64,000 bases of DNA from Neisseria animalis (GCF_900636515.1 NZ_LR134287.1:2046001-2110000); one strand, 5' to 3'; positions 52,507-62,445 are shown, counted from the stretch's first letter. Notes: a model not told the origin generated them from the sequence alone. Program-made: numbers and translations.

Positions 52507-52992
52507 TTATTCAAAAAAGCCTTCAATGCCGTATTCCGCCAATACCGCTTTTAATTCGGGTATCCGTGCTTCGGGCTTGCCCGCCATCGGCGGTTGCGGC
52601 GGCGGATAATCCGGTTCGTGCCGGTTGCGCATCCAGTCGCCCAAAGCAAACAGGCGGATTAAAACGGCTTCGGCGTAATCGGTTTGCACCGCCAATTCGC
52701 GCAAGGCTTGGGCGAAGCAGGCAATCCACTGGTTGCGCGTCTGCATATCCACTTCAAACGGCATATGCCGCTGACGCAGGCGCGGATGGCCGTGTGCCTC
52801 TTCATATAAAGGCGGCCCGCCGAGCCAGCCGCTTAAAAATTTAAACAGGCGGTCGCGGGCATAGTCCAAGGTTTCGCCGTGGGTTTGGCGCAGTTCGGCG
52901 TATTGCGGCTCCAAATCCATCAGGTCGTAAAAGCGGGTGACGATTTCGTCCACGCCCTTATCCGCACCGAGCAGATTGTAAAGAGTGGTCAT
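52507..52992 (-). CDS. Group II truncated haemoglobin
   Basis: A 161-residue 2-on-2 globin of group II (YjbI-like). The family line HPRLRQRHMPFEV (69-81) places the proximal histidine at H76, and W89 is the conserved Trp-G8. A Pro-rich tail with the family's usual QPPMAGKPE-type extension closes it. Such globins bind oxygen or nitric oxide and protect against nitrosative stress. Its place between mraY and murD in the dcw cluster is unusual; the other neisseriae I know have an unrelated or no gene here. The ATG is at 52992, 42 bp from the mraY stop. Confidence 0.93.
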   Translation of the reverse strand: MTTLYNLLGADKGVDEIVTRFYDLMDLEPQYAELRQTHGETLDYARDRLFKFLSGWLGGPPLYEEAHGHPRLRQRHMPFEVDMQTRNQWIACFAQALRELAVQTDYAEAVLIRLFALGDWMRNRHEPDYPPPQPPMAGKPEARIPELKAVLAEYGIEGFFE

Positions 52993-53034
52993 TTTTCAGA
53001 CGGCCTCTGTCTTCATCAAGACGGTGTTTGTCGG

Positions 53035-54117
53035 TTAACGCAATTTCAGGCTGCTCAAGCCGACCAGCACCAGCACGATTGTGATAATCCAAAACCGCAC
53101 GACAACCTGCGTTTCTTTCCAGCCTTTTTGCTCGTAATGGTGGTGGATTGGCGCCATCAGGAAGATGCGTTTTTTAGTCCGCTTGTACCAACCGACCTGC
53201 AACATGACAGAAACGGCCTCCACGACAAACAAACCGCCCATGATGACCAACACAAATTCCTGACGGATAATCACCGCCACCGTACCCAATGCCGCGCCCA
53301 AAGCCAATGCGCCCACATCGCCCATAAATACTTGTGCGGGATAGGCATTGAACCATAAAAAGCCCAGACACGCACCACACATGGCGGCACAGAACACCAC
53401 AACCTCGTTTGCGCCGCTGACATAAGGAAGCTGGAGATAGCGCGCAAATTCGGCGTGCCCCGTCGCATAAGCGAATACCGCCAAACCGCCGGCAACCAGC
53501 ACCACGGGAAACGCAGCCAAGCCGTCCAAGCCGTCGGTCAGGTTGACCGCGTTGGACGTGCCGACGATGGTCAGGTAGCTCAATACCAAAAAGCCGAAAA
53601 ATCCCAAAGGCAGGGCAATTTGTTTGAAAAACGGAACAATCAGAATATCGTTGGCACTGCCGCTGGCAAGGAAAAACAATGCCAAACCCGCACCGAGGGC
53701 AACGGCGGTCTGCCACACCATCTTGAAGCGCGCCGATACGCCGTTCGGGTCTTTATAAACGACTTTGCGCCAGTCGTCGTAAAAACCGAGTGCGCCGGTC
53801 GCCAGTAACACGCCCAATAAAATCCAAATATAAGGATTCGCCCAGTTGCCCCACAACAAGGTCGATACGGCAATCGCGGTCAGAATCAGCGAGCCGCCCA
53901 TGGTCGGCGTACCGTTTTTCACCAAATGTGTCTGCGGCCCGTCGGTACGCACGGCTTGGCCGACTTTCAACGCGGTCAGCTTGCGGATGGTCCACGGCCC
54001 CAAAAGCAGAGAAAACGCCAATGCGGTCAATGCCGCCATGACCGCGCGGAATGTGGTGTACTGGAATACGTTCAGCGCGGAAAACCAGTCGCTGAAATGG
54101 GCAAGCCATAAAAACAT
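53035..54117 (-). CDS. mraY: Phospho-MurNAc-pentapeptide transferase MraY
   Basis: MraY (360 residues) transfers phospho-MurNAc-pentapeptide to undecaprenyl phosphate, giving lipid I. It has ten transmembrane helices. The active-site motifs are intact: TPTMGGSL (68-75), the DDxxK-type [13 protein letters not shown] (near 115), [10 protein letters not shown] (the metal-binding aspartates, near 188-197) and HHHYEQKG near the C-terminus. The ATG at 54117 ([12 protein letters not shown]) fits; a longer frame to 54258 is unsupported. Followed by the truncated-haemoglobin gene. Confidence 0.97.
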   Translation of the reverse strand: MFLWLAHFSDWFSALNVFQYTTFRAVMAALTALAFSLLLGPWTIRKLTALKVGQAVRTDGPQTHLVKNGTPTMGGSLILTAIAVSTLLWGNWANPYIWILLGVLLATGALGFYDDWRKVVYKDPNGVSARFKMVWQTAVALGAGLALFFLASGSANDILIVPFFKQIALPLGFFGFLVLSYLTIVGTSNAVNLTDGLDGLAAFPVVLVAGGLAVFAYATGHAEFARYLQLPYVSGANEVVVFCAAMCGACLGFLWFNAYPAQVFMGDVGALALGAALGTVAVIIRQEFVLVIMGGLFVVEAVSVMLQVGWYKRTKKRIFLMAPIHHHYEQKGWKETQVVVRFWIITIVLVLVGLSSLKLR

Positions 54118-54424
54118 AAAAGGTCTTTCTTTTTGGTTGTTATGTGTTTGGTTAAAAGCCGTCTGCAAACCCTGTATCGGATGGGGTTGCTTTCGACACG
54201 TTATACTTTTTGTGTTGAAAAATCGGAGGTATGATCGGCGGCAGTTGCTCAAGAGCAACCGTACTCAAGTTTATTCCGCCAGCTGCCAACAGTTATTTTT
54301 TCATATCTTTCTTCCCGAAAAATCCTGTTATACGCTCGGAAATCCTCTGCGCCTTTCCATAGGGATATGATAGAAAATTAATGCCCGCTCTGTATGCTTC
54401 CGCCTGCTGATTTTACAGACGGCC
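54118..54424. other. mraY-murF gap
   Basis: About 300 bp without a recognisable gene. Only a lone DUS near 54159 and another beside the murF stop. Possible leader for mraY. Confidence 0.6.
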
Positions 54425-55783
54425 TTACTGTACCAGCAGTGCTTCGACCACTTCTTCCATCTTCATAAAGCGCGAACCTTTTACCAATATGTTCGCACCT
54501 TCGGGCAAATCGTGGCTCATCACTTGTACCAGAGGATCTTTATCAACAAACCACAAACCGGCCGCACCGAAAGTTTCCGCCGCTTCCACGCTGTTATCGC
54601 CGACAAAATAGGCAGATTCAATACCTTTGCCGCGTGCATATGCGCCGACTTCGGCGTGCATGGCGGCGGCTTCCGTTTCACCCAACTCGCCCATATCGCC
54701 CATCACAAACACGCGCGGGGCAGGCAGCGCGGCCAATACATCAATGGCGGCTTTCATGCTGTCGGGGTTGGCATTGTAGGTATCATCGATAACCGTTGCG
54801 CCTTTGATGCCTTGTTTGATTTGCAGACGGCCTTTGATGTTGCTGAAATCTTTGAGGCCGTCTGAAATCTGTTGCAAACTCAATCCGGCGGCGCGTGCCA
54901 GCGCGGCGGCGGCACAGGCATTGGCAACATTGTGGCGTCCCGGCACAGGCAGCACGGCTGCCGCGCGTTCATCGCCGCACACCAAATCAAATCCGCACGA
55001 CAACGGTTCCAACACAATATGTTCGGCATGTACATCGCCGCGCTCCGCACCGAAAGTCTGCGTTTTCAGACGGCCTGCCGCCGCTTTGAAGGTGTCGGCA
55101 TTCGCATCTTCCGCCGGAATCAGGGCGAGGCCGTCTGAAGACAGGCCTTCGTAAATTTCACTTTTCGCCTTGGCAATATCGCCCACACCGTCGAAGCCGC
55201 AGCCGACATGGGCGCGCAAGGCATTGTTGACCAGCGCCGCATCGGGGCGGGCGATTCGGGTCAATACCGATAATTCGCCGAAATGGTTCATTCCCATCTC
55301 AATCACGGCGTAGCGGTGTTTTTCGTTTAACTTCAACAGAGTGAGCGGCAGCCCGATGTGGTTGTTGAAATTACCCGCCGTCGCCAATACCGCTTCTCCG
55401 CCAAAGGCGTGGCGCAATACGCCCGACAGCATTTCCTTCACCGTGGTCTTGCCGCTGGAACCGGTAATGCCGAACACAAACGGGTTTACATTGTCGCGCC
55501 ATGCCGCCGCCAGCGTTTGCAGCGCAGCCAAGGTATCGTCTACTTTCAGCGTACCTGCCAAACCTGCACAGTCTTCACGCGACACTACTGCCGCCAGCGC
55601 ACCGCGCGCCAACACGTCTCCAACAAAATCATGCGCGTCAAACCGCTCACCCGCCAATGCAAAAAACACATCACCGGCCTGAATATCGCGGCTGTCGGTC
55701 ACAATGCGGTTTACCGCGTGATTTGCAGACGGCATGGGCAGATTGAGGGTTTGGCAGATGAAGGCGAGATCTAGGGGTTTCAT
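54425..55783 (-). CDS. murF: UDP-MurNAc-tripeptide--D-Ala-D-Ala ligase
   Basis: MurF (452 residues) adds D-Ala-D-Ala to the tripeptide precursor. The ATP loop GITGSSGKTTVKEMLSGV is near 105-122, EMGMNHFGEL near 155 and the Mur-ligase NVANACAAAALA block near 285. It ends with a KGSRFMKMEEV segment common to MurF. Several canonical-type DUS are embedded in the coding region. The ATG is at 55783. It lies upstream of mraY in the proximal dcw block. Confidence 0.97.
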   Translation of the reverse strand: MKPLDLAFICQTLNLPMPSANHAVNRIVTDSRDIQAGDVFFALAGERFDAHDFVGDVLARGALAAVVSREDCAGLAGTLKVDDTLAALQTLAAAWRDNVNPFVFGITGSSGKTTVKEMLSGVLRHAFGGEAVLATAGNFNNHIGLPLTLLKLNEKHRYAVIEMGMNHFGELSVLTRIARPDAALVNNALRAHVGCGFDGVGDIAKAKSEIYEGLSSDGLALIPAEDANADTFKAAAGRLKTQTFGAERGDVHAEHIVLEPLSCGFDLVCGDERAAAVLPVPGRHNVANACAAAALARAAGLSLQQISDGLKDFSNIKGRLQIKQGIKGATVIDDTYNANPDSMKAAIDVLAALPAPRVFVMGDMGELGETEAAAMHAEVGAYARGKGIESAYFVGDNSVEAAETFGAAGLWFVDKDPLVQVMSHDLPEGANILVKGSRFMKMEEVVEALLVQ

Positions 55784-56068
55784 AATGGGTTTCGTTTATA
55801 TTACTTTTAAATCAAGGAAATATGCACGACAACATTTCATCGCGCATATCCGTTTATTCACGCAAATCTAGGCTGTGCGGCAAATCTGTCTCAACCATCA
55901 ATCCGTCTCGACAATCAAACGGACAAGCGCAGCAATAACCGCTTAAACAAAGCAACTGTTCCCAATATTGCCGCTTTGGGCTGCTTAACTGCTTTCAGGC
56001 TGTTTCCGACAATCGGCAAGCTGCTGTGCCACCGTTCCGCTCACACCCTTCCTGCTTTTGCAGACGGC
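55784..56068. other. murF-M23 gap
   Basis: About 285 bp, no gene seen. A lone DUS (ATTTTGCAGACGGCTTATCG-like) lies beside the M23 stop. Confidence 0.6.
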
Positions 56069-56584
56069 TTATCGGTTTTGGTCTATCAAAGGATAAGGAT
56101 TGACTGCGCCGCCGAGGGTCGGATACACGCCGTAATGCAGGTGCGGCTGAGTGCGTTTGGCGTTGCCGGTGTTGCCGACCGTGCCGATTTTCTGCCCTGC
56201 TTTGACTTTTTCATACAGGCGGACGCGTATGCTGTCGAGGTGTGCATAATAATGCCATGCGCCCGCGCCCTGTATGCCGACGACTTTACCGCCGAGTTTG
56301 TTTTTGCCGGCTTTGGTCACGATGCCGTCTGTGGTGCTGCGTACTGCCGTGCCTTTCTTGGCAAAAATATCGACGCCTTCGTGTTTGCGTCCGCCGCTGC
56401 GGGCGGCCTGCCAAGTGTCTTGGAAATACTGCCCGCGCACGGGATTGGGCAGACTCATCATTTCCGGCGGAGCGGCGTTGCGTAATTGGTTGATTTCGGC
56501 ATGAGGGCGTTTGGGTGTACCACAACCGGACAGCAATATGAGAAAAATACCGGAAAATACGGTAACAATCAGATTTTTCTTCAT
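56069..56584 (-). CDS. M23-family peptidase lipoprotein (LytM domain)
   Basis: A 171-residue predicted lipoprotein. The signal peptide ends with a lipobox (LLSGC, Cys near 21), then a short linker and a LytM/M23 zinc-peptidase domain. Zinc-site motifs are HEGVDIF (H and D) near 68 and HLHYG near 146, with HYYAHLD between. These features suggest a peptidoglycan DD-endopeptidase or, if inactive, an amidase activator. It sits inside the proximal dcw block, which links it to cell-wall growth. The ATG at 56584 gives the signal peptide; an in-frame codon at 56605 adds seven residues. Confidence 0.88.
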   Translation of the reverse strand: MKKNLIVTVFSGIFLILLSGCGTPKRPHAEINQLRNAAPPEMMSLPNPVRGQYFQDTWQAARSGGRKHEGVDIFAKKGTAVRSTTDGIVTKAGKNKLGGKVVGIQGAGAWHYYAHLDSIRVRLYEKVKAGQKIGTVGNTGNAKRTQPHLHYGVYPTLGGAVNPYPLIDQNR

Positions 56585-56634
56585 ATTTATCCCTATTTGC
56601 AGCAACCATACCGAAGTATCTTGACCCGCATTGG

Positions 56635-56676
56635 ATTTGCAGACGGCCTTTTCAAGCGTTTAGGCCGTCTGCTTTT
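56635..56676 (-). terminator. Inverted DUS pair upstream of the M23 gene
   Basis: ATTTGCAGACGGCC pairs with GGCCGTCTGCTTTTT, 65 bp past the end of the murE-linked lipoprotein gene. Confidence 0.5.
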
Positions 56677-56740
56677 TTAATCGGCCAGTGCTAAGTTACT
56701 GTAACAACCCATGCGTACTTTCTTACATGGTTGCGAGGCG

Positions 56741-57139
56741 CTATTTAGCCTCTTTCTTTTGCTGCTCTGTTTTTAAAATCACTTGATACTGCTCCATTGC
56801 AACTCTGAAGTCGGTATCGGCAGCTTCCGCATCGCCTGCTTGGAAAGCAGTTTCCGCACGGCCGAAATGCTCTTCGGCCGTTTTCCATTGCTCGGGATAG
56901 TTCTCGGCATACTTTTCGGCGTAGGAGCGGTTGTCCATCACTAAATGGCGCAGTCCGTGCAAGGTGTATTGCGGATTGACGCTGTGGCTGGTTTTATCGA
57001 ATTTGAATGTACCGTCTTCGGCGGTAGTTTGTGCGGTTTGCGGTAAACCTTTGCCCTCTCCGCCGCAGGCTGCCAATACGAAGGCTGCCAATACGAAGGC
57101 TGCCAGCACTAAGGCAACAGGGGATTTCCATTTGCTCAC
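56741..57139 (-). CDS. Small lipoprotein between murE and the M23 gene
   Basis: A 132-residue predicted lipoprotein of unknown function. The signal peptide contains a repeated LAAFV unit (LAAFVLAAFVLAAC), with the lipobox Cys near 24. The mature part is polar and helical (EKYAENYPEQWKTAEEHFGRAETAFQAGDAEAAD). The start is GTG at 57139, overlapping the murE TGA (GTGA), so it is coupled to murE. This position corresponds to the hypothetical gene between murE and murF described in gonococcus. Confidence 0.78.
   Translation of the reverse strand: MSKWKSPVALVLAAFVLAAFVLAACGGEGKGLPQTAQTTAEDGTFKFDKTSHSVNPQYTLHGLRHLVMDNRSYAEKYAENYPEQWKTAEEHFGRAETAFQAGDAEAADTDFRVAMEQYQVILKTEQQKKEAK
57072..57116 (-). 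repeat. 15-bp tandem repeat in lipoprotein signal peptide
   Basis: The unit CTGCCAATACGAAGG occurs twice, followed by the variant CTGCCAGCACTAAGG. Each unit adds five residues, so copy-number change keeps the frame and lengthens the hydrophobic core. Confidence 0.7.
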
Positions 57140-58620
57140 GCCTTATCTCTTTCTGCCAACGCGCGTTCGGCAATTTCAAAATCGGAAAAGTGGTGTTTTA
57201 CGCCTTTGATGTCCTGATAGGTTTCATGGCCTTTGCCTGCAATCAGGATAATGTCGTGCGAAGCGGCGTTTGCCACAGCATATTCGATGGCGGCTTTCCG
57301 GTCGCTTTCGATTTTTTCGGGATTGGGTACGGCCGGCAGAATATCGTTAATGATGTCTTGCGGCTCTTCCAGCCGGGGGTTGTCGCTGGTCACAACGACT
57401 TTGTCCGCGCCTGCTGCCGCCGCTGCACCCATCAACGGGCGTTTGCCCCGGTCGCGGTTGCCGCCGCAGCCGAATACGCACCACAAATCCGCACCCTCGG
57501 GCTTGATTTCCTGCAAGGTGGACAATGCTTTTTCCAAAGCATCCGAAGTGTGGGCGTAGTCCACTACCACCAGCGGCTTGCCTTCGTTCATCATACAGTC
57601 CATGCGGCCGGTTGCCGGACGGATTTGCGCCAATGCTTCCAATACTTTATCCAAAGGATAACCTTCGGCACACAACACGCCGACACAGGCGGCAAGGTTT
57701 TGTGCGTTAAACCGGCCAAGCAGACGGGTTTTGCATTCGCCCCTGCCCCACGGTGTTTCCAAAACAACTTTCATGCCATCTGAAGATGCGGCAAATCCGG
57801 CAATACGAATGGCTGCCGTTTCTCCGAAACCATAACCGTACACAGCCAAATCAGGGCACTCTTTTTGCAGACGGCCTGCCAATGCCGAACCGTATTCGTC
57901 GTCAACATTGATGACTGCATTTTTCAAGCCGTTCCAATAAAACAGCCGTGCTTTGATTTCGCCGTAGGCCGCCATCGTGCCGTGATAATCCAGATGATCC
58001 CGGGTCAGATTGGTGAATACGGCCGTCTGAAAAGGTACGCCGTTGACCCGGCATTGATCCAAACCATGACTGGATACTTCCATGGCGGCAGAGGTTGCGC
58101 CCTGCTGCTTGAAACGGTGCAGCAGGGTCTGTACGGTGACCGGATCGGGCGTGGTATGGCTGGTTTCTTCCAGTTGCCCCCAAAAGCCGTTACCGACCGT
58201 ACCGATAACGGCGCACTTCCCGCCCAGCAAATCGGCGGCCTGAGCAAGCCATTGCGTGATGGAAGTTTTACCGTTGGTTCCGGTAACACCCCAGATTTTC
58301 AGGCCGTCTGCAATATTGTTGTAAACTTGCGCTGCCAAAATGCCTGCACGGTGTTTTAAATCACGGATGCCTTGATTGGGAACCGCCCAATCTTCATTCC
58401 AAACGAAACTGCCGTCATCGTCCCAAAATACAAAAGCCGCGCCATTTTGAATGGCAGCCGGAATATAGCTGCGGCCGTCTGCATATTCGCCTTGGCAGGC
58501 AATGAAAATATCGCCGTTTTGAATCCGGCGGCTGTCCGAAAGCAACAACCGCCCTGCTGCGTTTTCACACAGCAGAGCAGGCAAATCGGTTTCAGCCAAA
58601 GGACATAATTTGCTGAACAT
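57136..58620 (-). CDS. murE: UDP-MurNAc-L-Ala-D-Glu:meso-DAP ligase
   Basis: MurE (494 residues) adds meso-diaminopimelate to the peptidoglycan precursor. The ATP loop GVTGTNGKTSITQWL is near 110-124, and the DAP-specific DNPR motif (TSDNPRLEEP) is near 405, so DAP not lysine is the substrate. The ATG at 58620 (MFSKLCPLAETDLPAL) matches the meningococcal start; four extra codons upstream are in frame. Overlaps the downstream lipoprotein gene by 4 bp and follows ftsI by 46 bp. Confidence 0.97.
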   Translation of the reverse strand: MFSKLCPLAETDLPALLCENAAGRLLLSDSRRIQNGDIFIACQGEYADGRSYIPAAIQNGAAFVFWDDDGSFVWNEDWAVPNQGIRDLKHRAGILAAQVYNNIADGLKIWGVTGTNGKTSITQWLAQAADLLGGKCAVIGTVGNGFWGQLEETSHTTPDPVTVQTLLHRFKQQGATSAAMEVSSHGLDQCRVNGVPFQTAVFTNLTRDHLDYHGTMAAYGEIKARLFYWNGLKNAVINVDDEYGSALAGRLQKECPDLAVYGYGFGETAAIRIAGFAASSDGMKVVLETPWGRGECKTRLLGRFNAQNLAACVGVLCAEGYPLDKVLEALAQIRPATGRMDCMMNEGKPLVVVDYAHTSDALEKALSTLQEIKPEGADLWCVFGCGGNRDRGKRPLMGAAAAAGADKVVVTSDNPRLEEPQDIINDILPAVPNPEKIESDRKAAIEYAVANAASHDIILIAGKGHETYQDIKGVKHHFSDFEIAERALAERDKA

Positions 58621-58666
58621 TGGTTTTCCCAAATCGATAATATGTTGCAGTAATGCTTGGCAGCCG

Positions 58667-60412
58667 TTATTTCGTTGAATTTGCTGCCACGTTTGTCAGC
58701 GGTTTGGTCGGTGATACGCCCAAAACATTCAAGCTGCCCGACATTACGTCTTTAAATAAAGGACCTGCCACCGCACCGCCGTAATAACCGTTGGCACTCG
58801 GCTCGTCTATGCTGACCGCCACAATCACCCGCGGGTTTTTGGCCGGCGCGAAACCGACAAACGAAGCCACATACTTACCGGAGTTATAACTGCGGTTGAT
58901 TAGTTTTTTTGCCGTACCGGTTTTGGCGGCAACATCAAAACCCTCTACCGCACCTGCCGTACCCGTACCGCCTGTTTCGGTAACCGCCACCATCATTTCC
59001 CGAACCTTACGGGCGGTTTCAGGCTTGATGACCTGTTGGCCTTTCGGCGCGACGGCCTGCTTTTCAAAGCTGACCGGCAGCAGCTTGCCGTCTGTTGTCA
59101 GCACCGTGTAGGCACGCGCCATCTGCAGCAGGCTCAACTGCAAGCCGTAGCCGTAAGACATGGTTGCCTGCTCAATCGGCTGCCATTTCCGCCAGCTTCT
59201 CAACAAACCGGCCGTTTCACCCGGGAAACCGGAATGCATTTTCACGCCGATGCCGATTTGATGGTAAAAATCGTACATTTCCTGCGGCTTGAACATGGCG
59301 GACAATTTGCTCGTACCGACGTTGGACGATTTCTGCATGATGCCGCGCAAATCCAAAGTAGGATACAGATGGGTATCTTTTACCGTGGCCGTACCGATTT
59401 TATAAGGCATGGTACCGAACACATCTGTCGGCGACACTTTGCCCGAATCCAATGCTTTGGCAATAATAAACGGCTTGATGATCGAACCCGGTTCAATCAT
59501 ATCGGTTACCGCACGGTTGCGGCGCTGTTCGCTTTTCGCTTTACCCGGCTCGTTCGGATCATAAGCGGGGCTGTTTACCAAAGCCAGAATTTCTCCGGTT
59601 TGTGCATCCAACACCACCACCGTACCGGCTTTGGCTTTATGATGGCTAACAGCTTTATTCAACTCTTCGTAAGCCAGCGTTTGAATGCGTTGATCCAAAG
59701 AAAGCACCATGTCATGGCCGTTTTTCGGATCTTTATTGCGCGGGGAGTCCAAGCCATCCACGATATTGCCTTTTTTATCGCGTAACACGACTTTCGCACC
59801 ATCTTCACCGCGCAGACTTTCTTCACGCGAACGCTCCAAACCTTCTTGGCCGACACCGTCGATATTGGTAAAGCCGATAATATGGGCAAACAGATTACCC
59901 ATAGGATAATGGCGTTTCAGCTCTTTTTGGAAGCCCAAACCCTTGATGTCCAAAGCAGCAATCTCTTCAGCTTTTGCCGGACTCAACTGGCGTTTGAGAT
60001 AAACAAAATTCCGGTCTTTCCTGCCCAAACGCTCACGCAGAGTTTCTTCCGACACACCGGTAATTTCCGACAGCTTCAAAAACTGTTCAGCAGTCGGCAC
60101 TGTTTCCATCGCAGACGGATCGGCATACAGGGATTCGGTAGGTGCGCTCAAAGCCAAAGTTGCCCCATTGCGGTCGGTAATCGTACCGCGCATGGCAGGC
60201 AGGGTCAGCGTACGGACAAGACGCTGGTCACCCTGATTTTTCAAAAACTCATGCTGGGTCGTCTGCAAATACATACCGCGTACCAGCAGCGCACCAAACG
60301 CAACCGCCATCAAGCCCAAAATCAAACAGATACGCCCATCACTGGTGATGGGTCTTTTGACTTTGGACTGCTTGGGCAGCATTTGCGGTTTATATTCGTT
60401 CTTAATCAACAT
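58667..60412 (-). CDS. penA: Penicillin-binding protein 2 (FtsI/PenA)
   Basis: The septal transpeptidase (581 residues) has an N-terminal membrane anchor (about 26-48), a PBP dimerisation domain and a transpeptidase domain. The catalytic motifs stand at the gonococcal numbers: SxxK at 310-313 (SIIK), SxN at 362-364 and KTG at 497-499. Positions linked to reduced cephalosporin susceptibility in gonococcus are mostly of susceptible type: I312, T483, A501, G545 and P551; leucine occurs at 504, and residue 316 is Ile. The ATG is at 60412. It cross-links septal peptidoglycan with FtsW, in the dcw order. Confidence 0.97.
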   Translation of the reverse strand: MLIKNEYKPQMLPKQSKVKRPITSDGRICLILGLMAVAFGALLVRGMYLQTTQHEFLKNQGDQRLVRTLTLPAMRGTITDRNGATLALSAPTESLYADPSAMETVPTAEQFLKLSEITGVSEETLRERLGRKDRNFVYLKRQLSPAKAEEIAALDIKGLGFQKELKRHYPMGNLFAHIIGFTNIDGVGQEGLERSREESLRGEDGAKVVLRDKKGNIVDGLDSPRNKDPKNGHDMVLSLDQRIQTLAYEELNKAVSHHKAKAGTVVVLDAQTGEILALVNSPAYDPNEPGKAKSEQRRNRAVTDMIEPGSIIKPFIIAKALDSGKVSPTDVFGTMPYKIGTATVKDTHLYPTLDLRGIMQKSSNVGTSKLSAMFKPQEMYDFYHQIGIGVKMHSGFPGETAGLLRSWRKWQPIEQATMSYGYGLQLSLLQMARAYTVLTTDGKLLPVSFEKQAVAPKGQQVIKPETARKVREMMVAVTETGGTGTAGAVEGFDVAAKTGTAKKLINRSYNSGKYVASFVGFAPAKNPRVIVAVSIDEPSANGYYGGAVAGPLFKDVMSGSLNVLGVSPTKPLTNVAANSTK

Positions 60413-60619
60413 GATTTTCTCTTCGGCGGAGTATCCGAGTAAGCAGCTTACTCCATAACTTATTTATACTTATTAAAACACCTGAATTTGCGCGCCGGGC
60501 AGCCCGACATCCTTAGGATAACGGCCCCGTCTGCCCTGTTGTACGACCGGCTTTTCAATAATAAAGAACAAAACAACGCCATATTCCTGATTCTTGATTA
60601 CTGCCTGCCGCATAAGCGG

Positions 60620-60883
60620 TTATTTTCCGCGCTCGACCATAACCGTATTGTGTGCTGCCGGAGGTTTCAGCTTCTGCTTTTCCGCTGCAACCTTAATCAG
60701 CTTGTGGTTGGCCAGACGCGCCTGCTCCAGCTTCAAGCGGGAAAAATCTTCCTCCAGCTTGATTTCCTGCTTTTGCGCCTTATCCAACTCAATAAAATGC
60801 TGGCGGGACTGATTTTGCACCGTAACCACAAAAAAGCCCGATACAAATGCAGCCAGCAATAAGATAATGTTTAATTTAGTCAT
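60620..60883 (-). CDS. ftsL: Cell division protein FtsL
   Basis: An 87-residue bitopic divisome protein. A short cytoplasmic tail, one transmembrane helix (about 5-24) and a periplasmic coiled coil (SRQHFIELDKAQKQEIKLEE onward) follow the FtsL plan. Sequence conservation in this family is low, so position between rsmH and penA is the main support. It pairs with FtsB to activate FtsW/FtsI. The ATG at 60883 lies 50 bp from the rsmH stop; a 207-bp gap to penA follows without a gene. Confidence 0.9.
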   Translation of the reverse strand: MTKLNIILLLAAFVSGFFVVTVQNQSRQHFIELDKAQKQEIKLEEDFSRLKLEQARLANHKLIKVAAEKQKLKPPAAHNTVMVERGK

Positions 60884-60932
60884 CTTGTTGTTTTTCAGAC
60901 GGCCTTATCGCCTGCCAAAGCCGTCTGCCTGC

Positions 60933-61892
60933 TTATTCTGCTGCAAACTCGCCGCCCGTACGCTCCGCAACCCTCAACACCGCACTCCGCGCCCGCGGAT
61001 TCGCGGCAATTTCCGTGCTGCTCGGCTTGACGGCCTTACCAACCAATGCTAACGGCGGTTGAGGCAAATCGGTCTCTTTAACAGCCGCCCAGCGCGGCAG
61101 CGGCGCATGTTGGGAATGCTTCTTCATAAACTGCTTGACGATGCGGTCTTCCAAAGAATGAAACGCAATCACCACCAAACGCCCCCCTTGCTTCAAACGG
61201 CGCGCCACCTGCGGCAATACTGCCTCTACCTCTTCGAGCTCACGGTTAATAAAGATGCGAACTGCTTGGAAGGTACGTGTCGCCGGATCTTGGCCGCGCT
61301 CGCGAGTACGGACGTTTTGCGCCACGAGCTGCGCCAGCTTGCGGGTTGTATCAATGGGCTGTTCTTGCCGTTGCGCCACAATGGCGCGCGCAATCTGGCG
61401 ACTAAACCGCTCTTCACCATAATTCTTGATTACCTCGTGTAATTCCTGCTCGCCGGCAACGGCAATCCATTCGGCTGCCGACATTCCGCGCGTGGGATCC
61501 ATACGCATATCCAGCGGCGCATCAAAACGGAAACTGAATCCGCGCCCGCCTTCGTCAATCTGCGGCGAAGAAATACCCAAATCAAACAATGCACCGTCGA
61601 TTTCACCGATACCCAGACTATCCAAAGCCGTCTGAAAAGTAGCGAAACCGTCATGCACCACACTCACGCGCTTATCACGGGCAGCCAATTCCTGCGCCAC
61701 CGCAACAGCCTGCGGATCTTTGTCGAACACCACCAAACGCCCCTGCGCGCCCAAACGCGACAGAATCAGACGGGAATGCCCTCCCCTTCCGAACGTACCG
61801 TCAACGTACACGCCGTCTGCTTTGAGTGCCAACGCATCAACGCCCTCATTCAGCAAAACGGTGATATGTTGGTAAGTTTCGTTCGTGCTCAC
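60933..61892 (-). CDS. rsmH: 16S rRNA m4C1402 methyltransferase RsmH
   Basis: RsmH/MraW (319 residues) methylates N4 of C1402 in 16S rRNA with SAM. It has the N-terminal [13 protein letters not shown] block, the SAM-binding [15 protein letters not shown] (31-45), and the family lines [19 protein letters not shown] and [13 protein letters not shown]. The start is GTG at 61892, overlapping the mraZ TGA (GTGA), showing coupling. It is the second gene of the mraZ operon. Confidence 0.96.
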   Translation of the reverse strand: MSTNETYQHITVLLNEGVDALALKADGVYVDGTFGRGGHSRLILSRLGAQGRLVVFDKDPQAVAVAQELAARDKRVSVVHDGFATFQTALDSLGIGEIDGALFDLGISSPQIDEGGRGFSFRFDAPLDMRMDPTRGMSAAEWIAVAGEQELHEVIKNYGEERFSRQIARAIVAQRQEQPIDTTRKLAQLVAQNVRTRERGQDPATRTFQAVRIFINRELEEVEAVLPQVARRLKQGGRLVVIAFHSLEDRIVKQFMKKHSQHAPLPRWAAVKETDLPQPPLALVGKAVKPSSTEIAANPRARSAVLRVAERTGGEFAAE

Positions 61893-62344
61893 AGCTGCAA
61901 ATCCGTTTGGCTTAATTGGAACGCCAGCTCGTCGGCATCGGCATCGAGTGCCTGATTCATCTCATGCTCCCAATGTTCGCGACCCCACAGCTCCATGCGG
62001 TTTGCCCGCCCCACCAGCGTTACTTCTTTTTCAAAATCGACACGGCGGCGCAGGTTTGCAGGCAGCAGCACGCGCCCGGCACTGTCCCACTCCAGCGTAT
62101 CGGCATTGTGCAGCAACAGATTCTGATAGCGCTGCAACATTGGATTGCCCGCCGTTTTCAATGCCAAAAGCTGCTGGGACACCCGCTCCCACTCGGCTTC
62201 GGGATACATCAGTATCTTTTGGCGCGAATCCAGCGTCACCACGACAGCAGGCGTATAACGGCGCAGCAAAAGCTCGCGGAATTTGGCAGGAATCGCCAAC
62301 CGACCTTTGCTGTCTATACTCAATTCATGAGAACCGCCAAACAC
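61889..62344 (-). CDS. mraZ: Transcriptional regulator MraZ
   Basis: MraZ (151 residues) is a double SpoVT/AbrB-like protein that represses its own dcw operon. The two DXXXR motifs are DSKGR (near 11-15) and DSAGR (near 88-92). The start is placed at the GTG at 62344 (encoding [19 protein letters not shown]), because AAAGGG lies just upstream and the length then equals the neisserial protein. An in-frame TTG at 62374 would add ten residues without ribosome-binding-site support. It is the first gene of the proximal dcw block. Confidence 0.95.
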   Translation of the reverse strand: MFGGSHELSIDSKGRLAIPAKFRELLLRRYTPAVVVTLDSRQKILMYPEAEWERVSQQLLALKTAGNPMLQRYQNLLLHNADTLEWDSAGRVLLPANLRRRVDFEKEVTLVGRANRMELWGREHWEHEMNQALDADADELAFQLSQTDLQL

Positions 62345-62405
62345 ACCGTACCCTTTAAACAATCGTGGAAACAAAAATCCGATTTGATATGAAATTCGGA
62401 GCAGC

Positions 62406-62445
62406 AGATGACACTTTCACCCACTTTACCCCACTATCCGACACT
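62406..62445 (-). promoter_or_regulatory. MraZ-type operator, four 10-bp repeats
   Basis: Read leftward, AGTG starts at 62445, 62435, 62425 and 62415, exactly 10 bp apart. The two central units are AGTGGGG and AGTGGGT; the outer two are AGTGTC. MraZ is known to bind TGGG-type boxes with 10-bp spacing upstream of mraZ. The array begins in the -10 box and covers the transcription start. Confidence 0.8.

Noticed and set aside
62345..62374. A TTG start for mraZ
   Set aside because: The GTG at 62344 has AAAGGG upstream and gives the usual neisserial length; the TTG has no ribosome-binding site.
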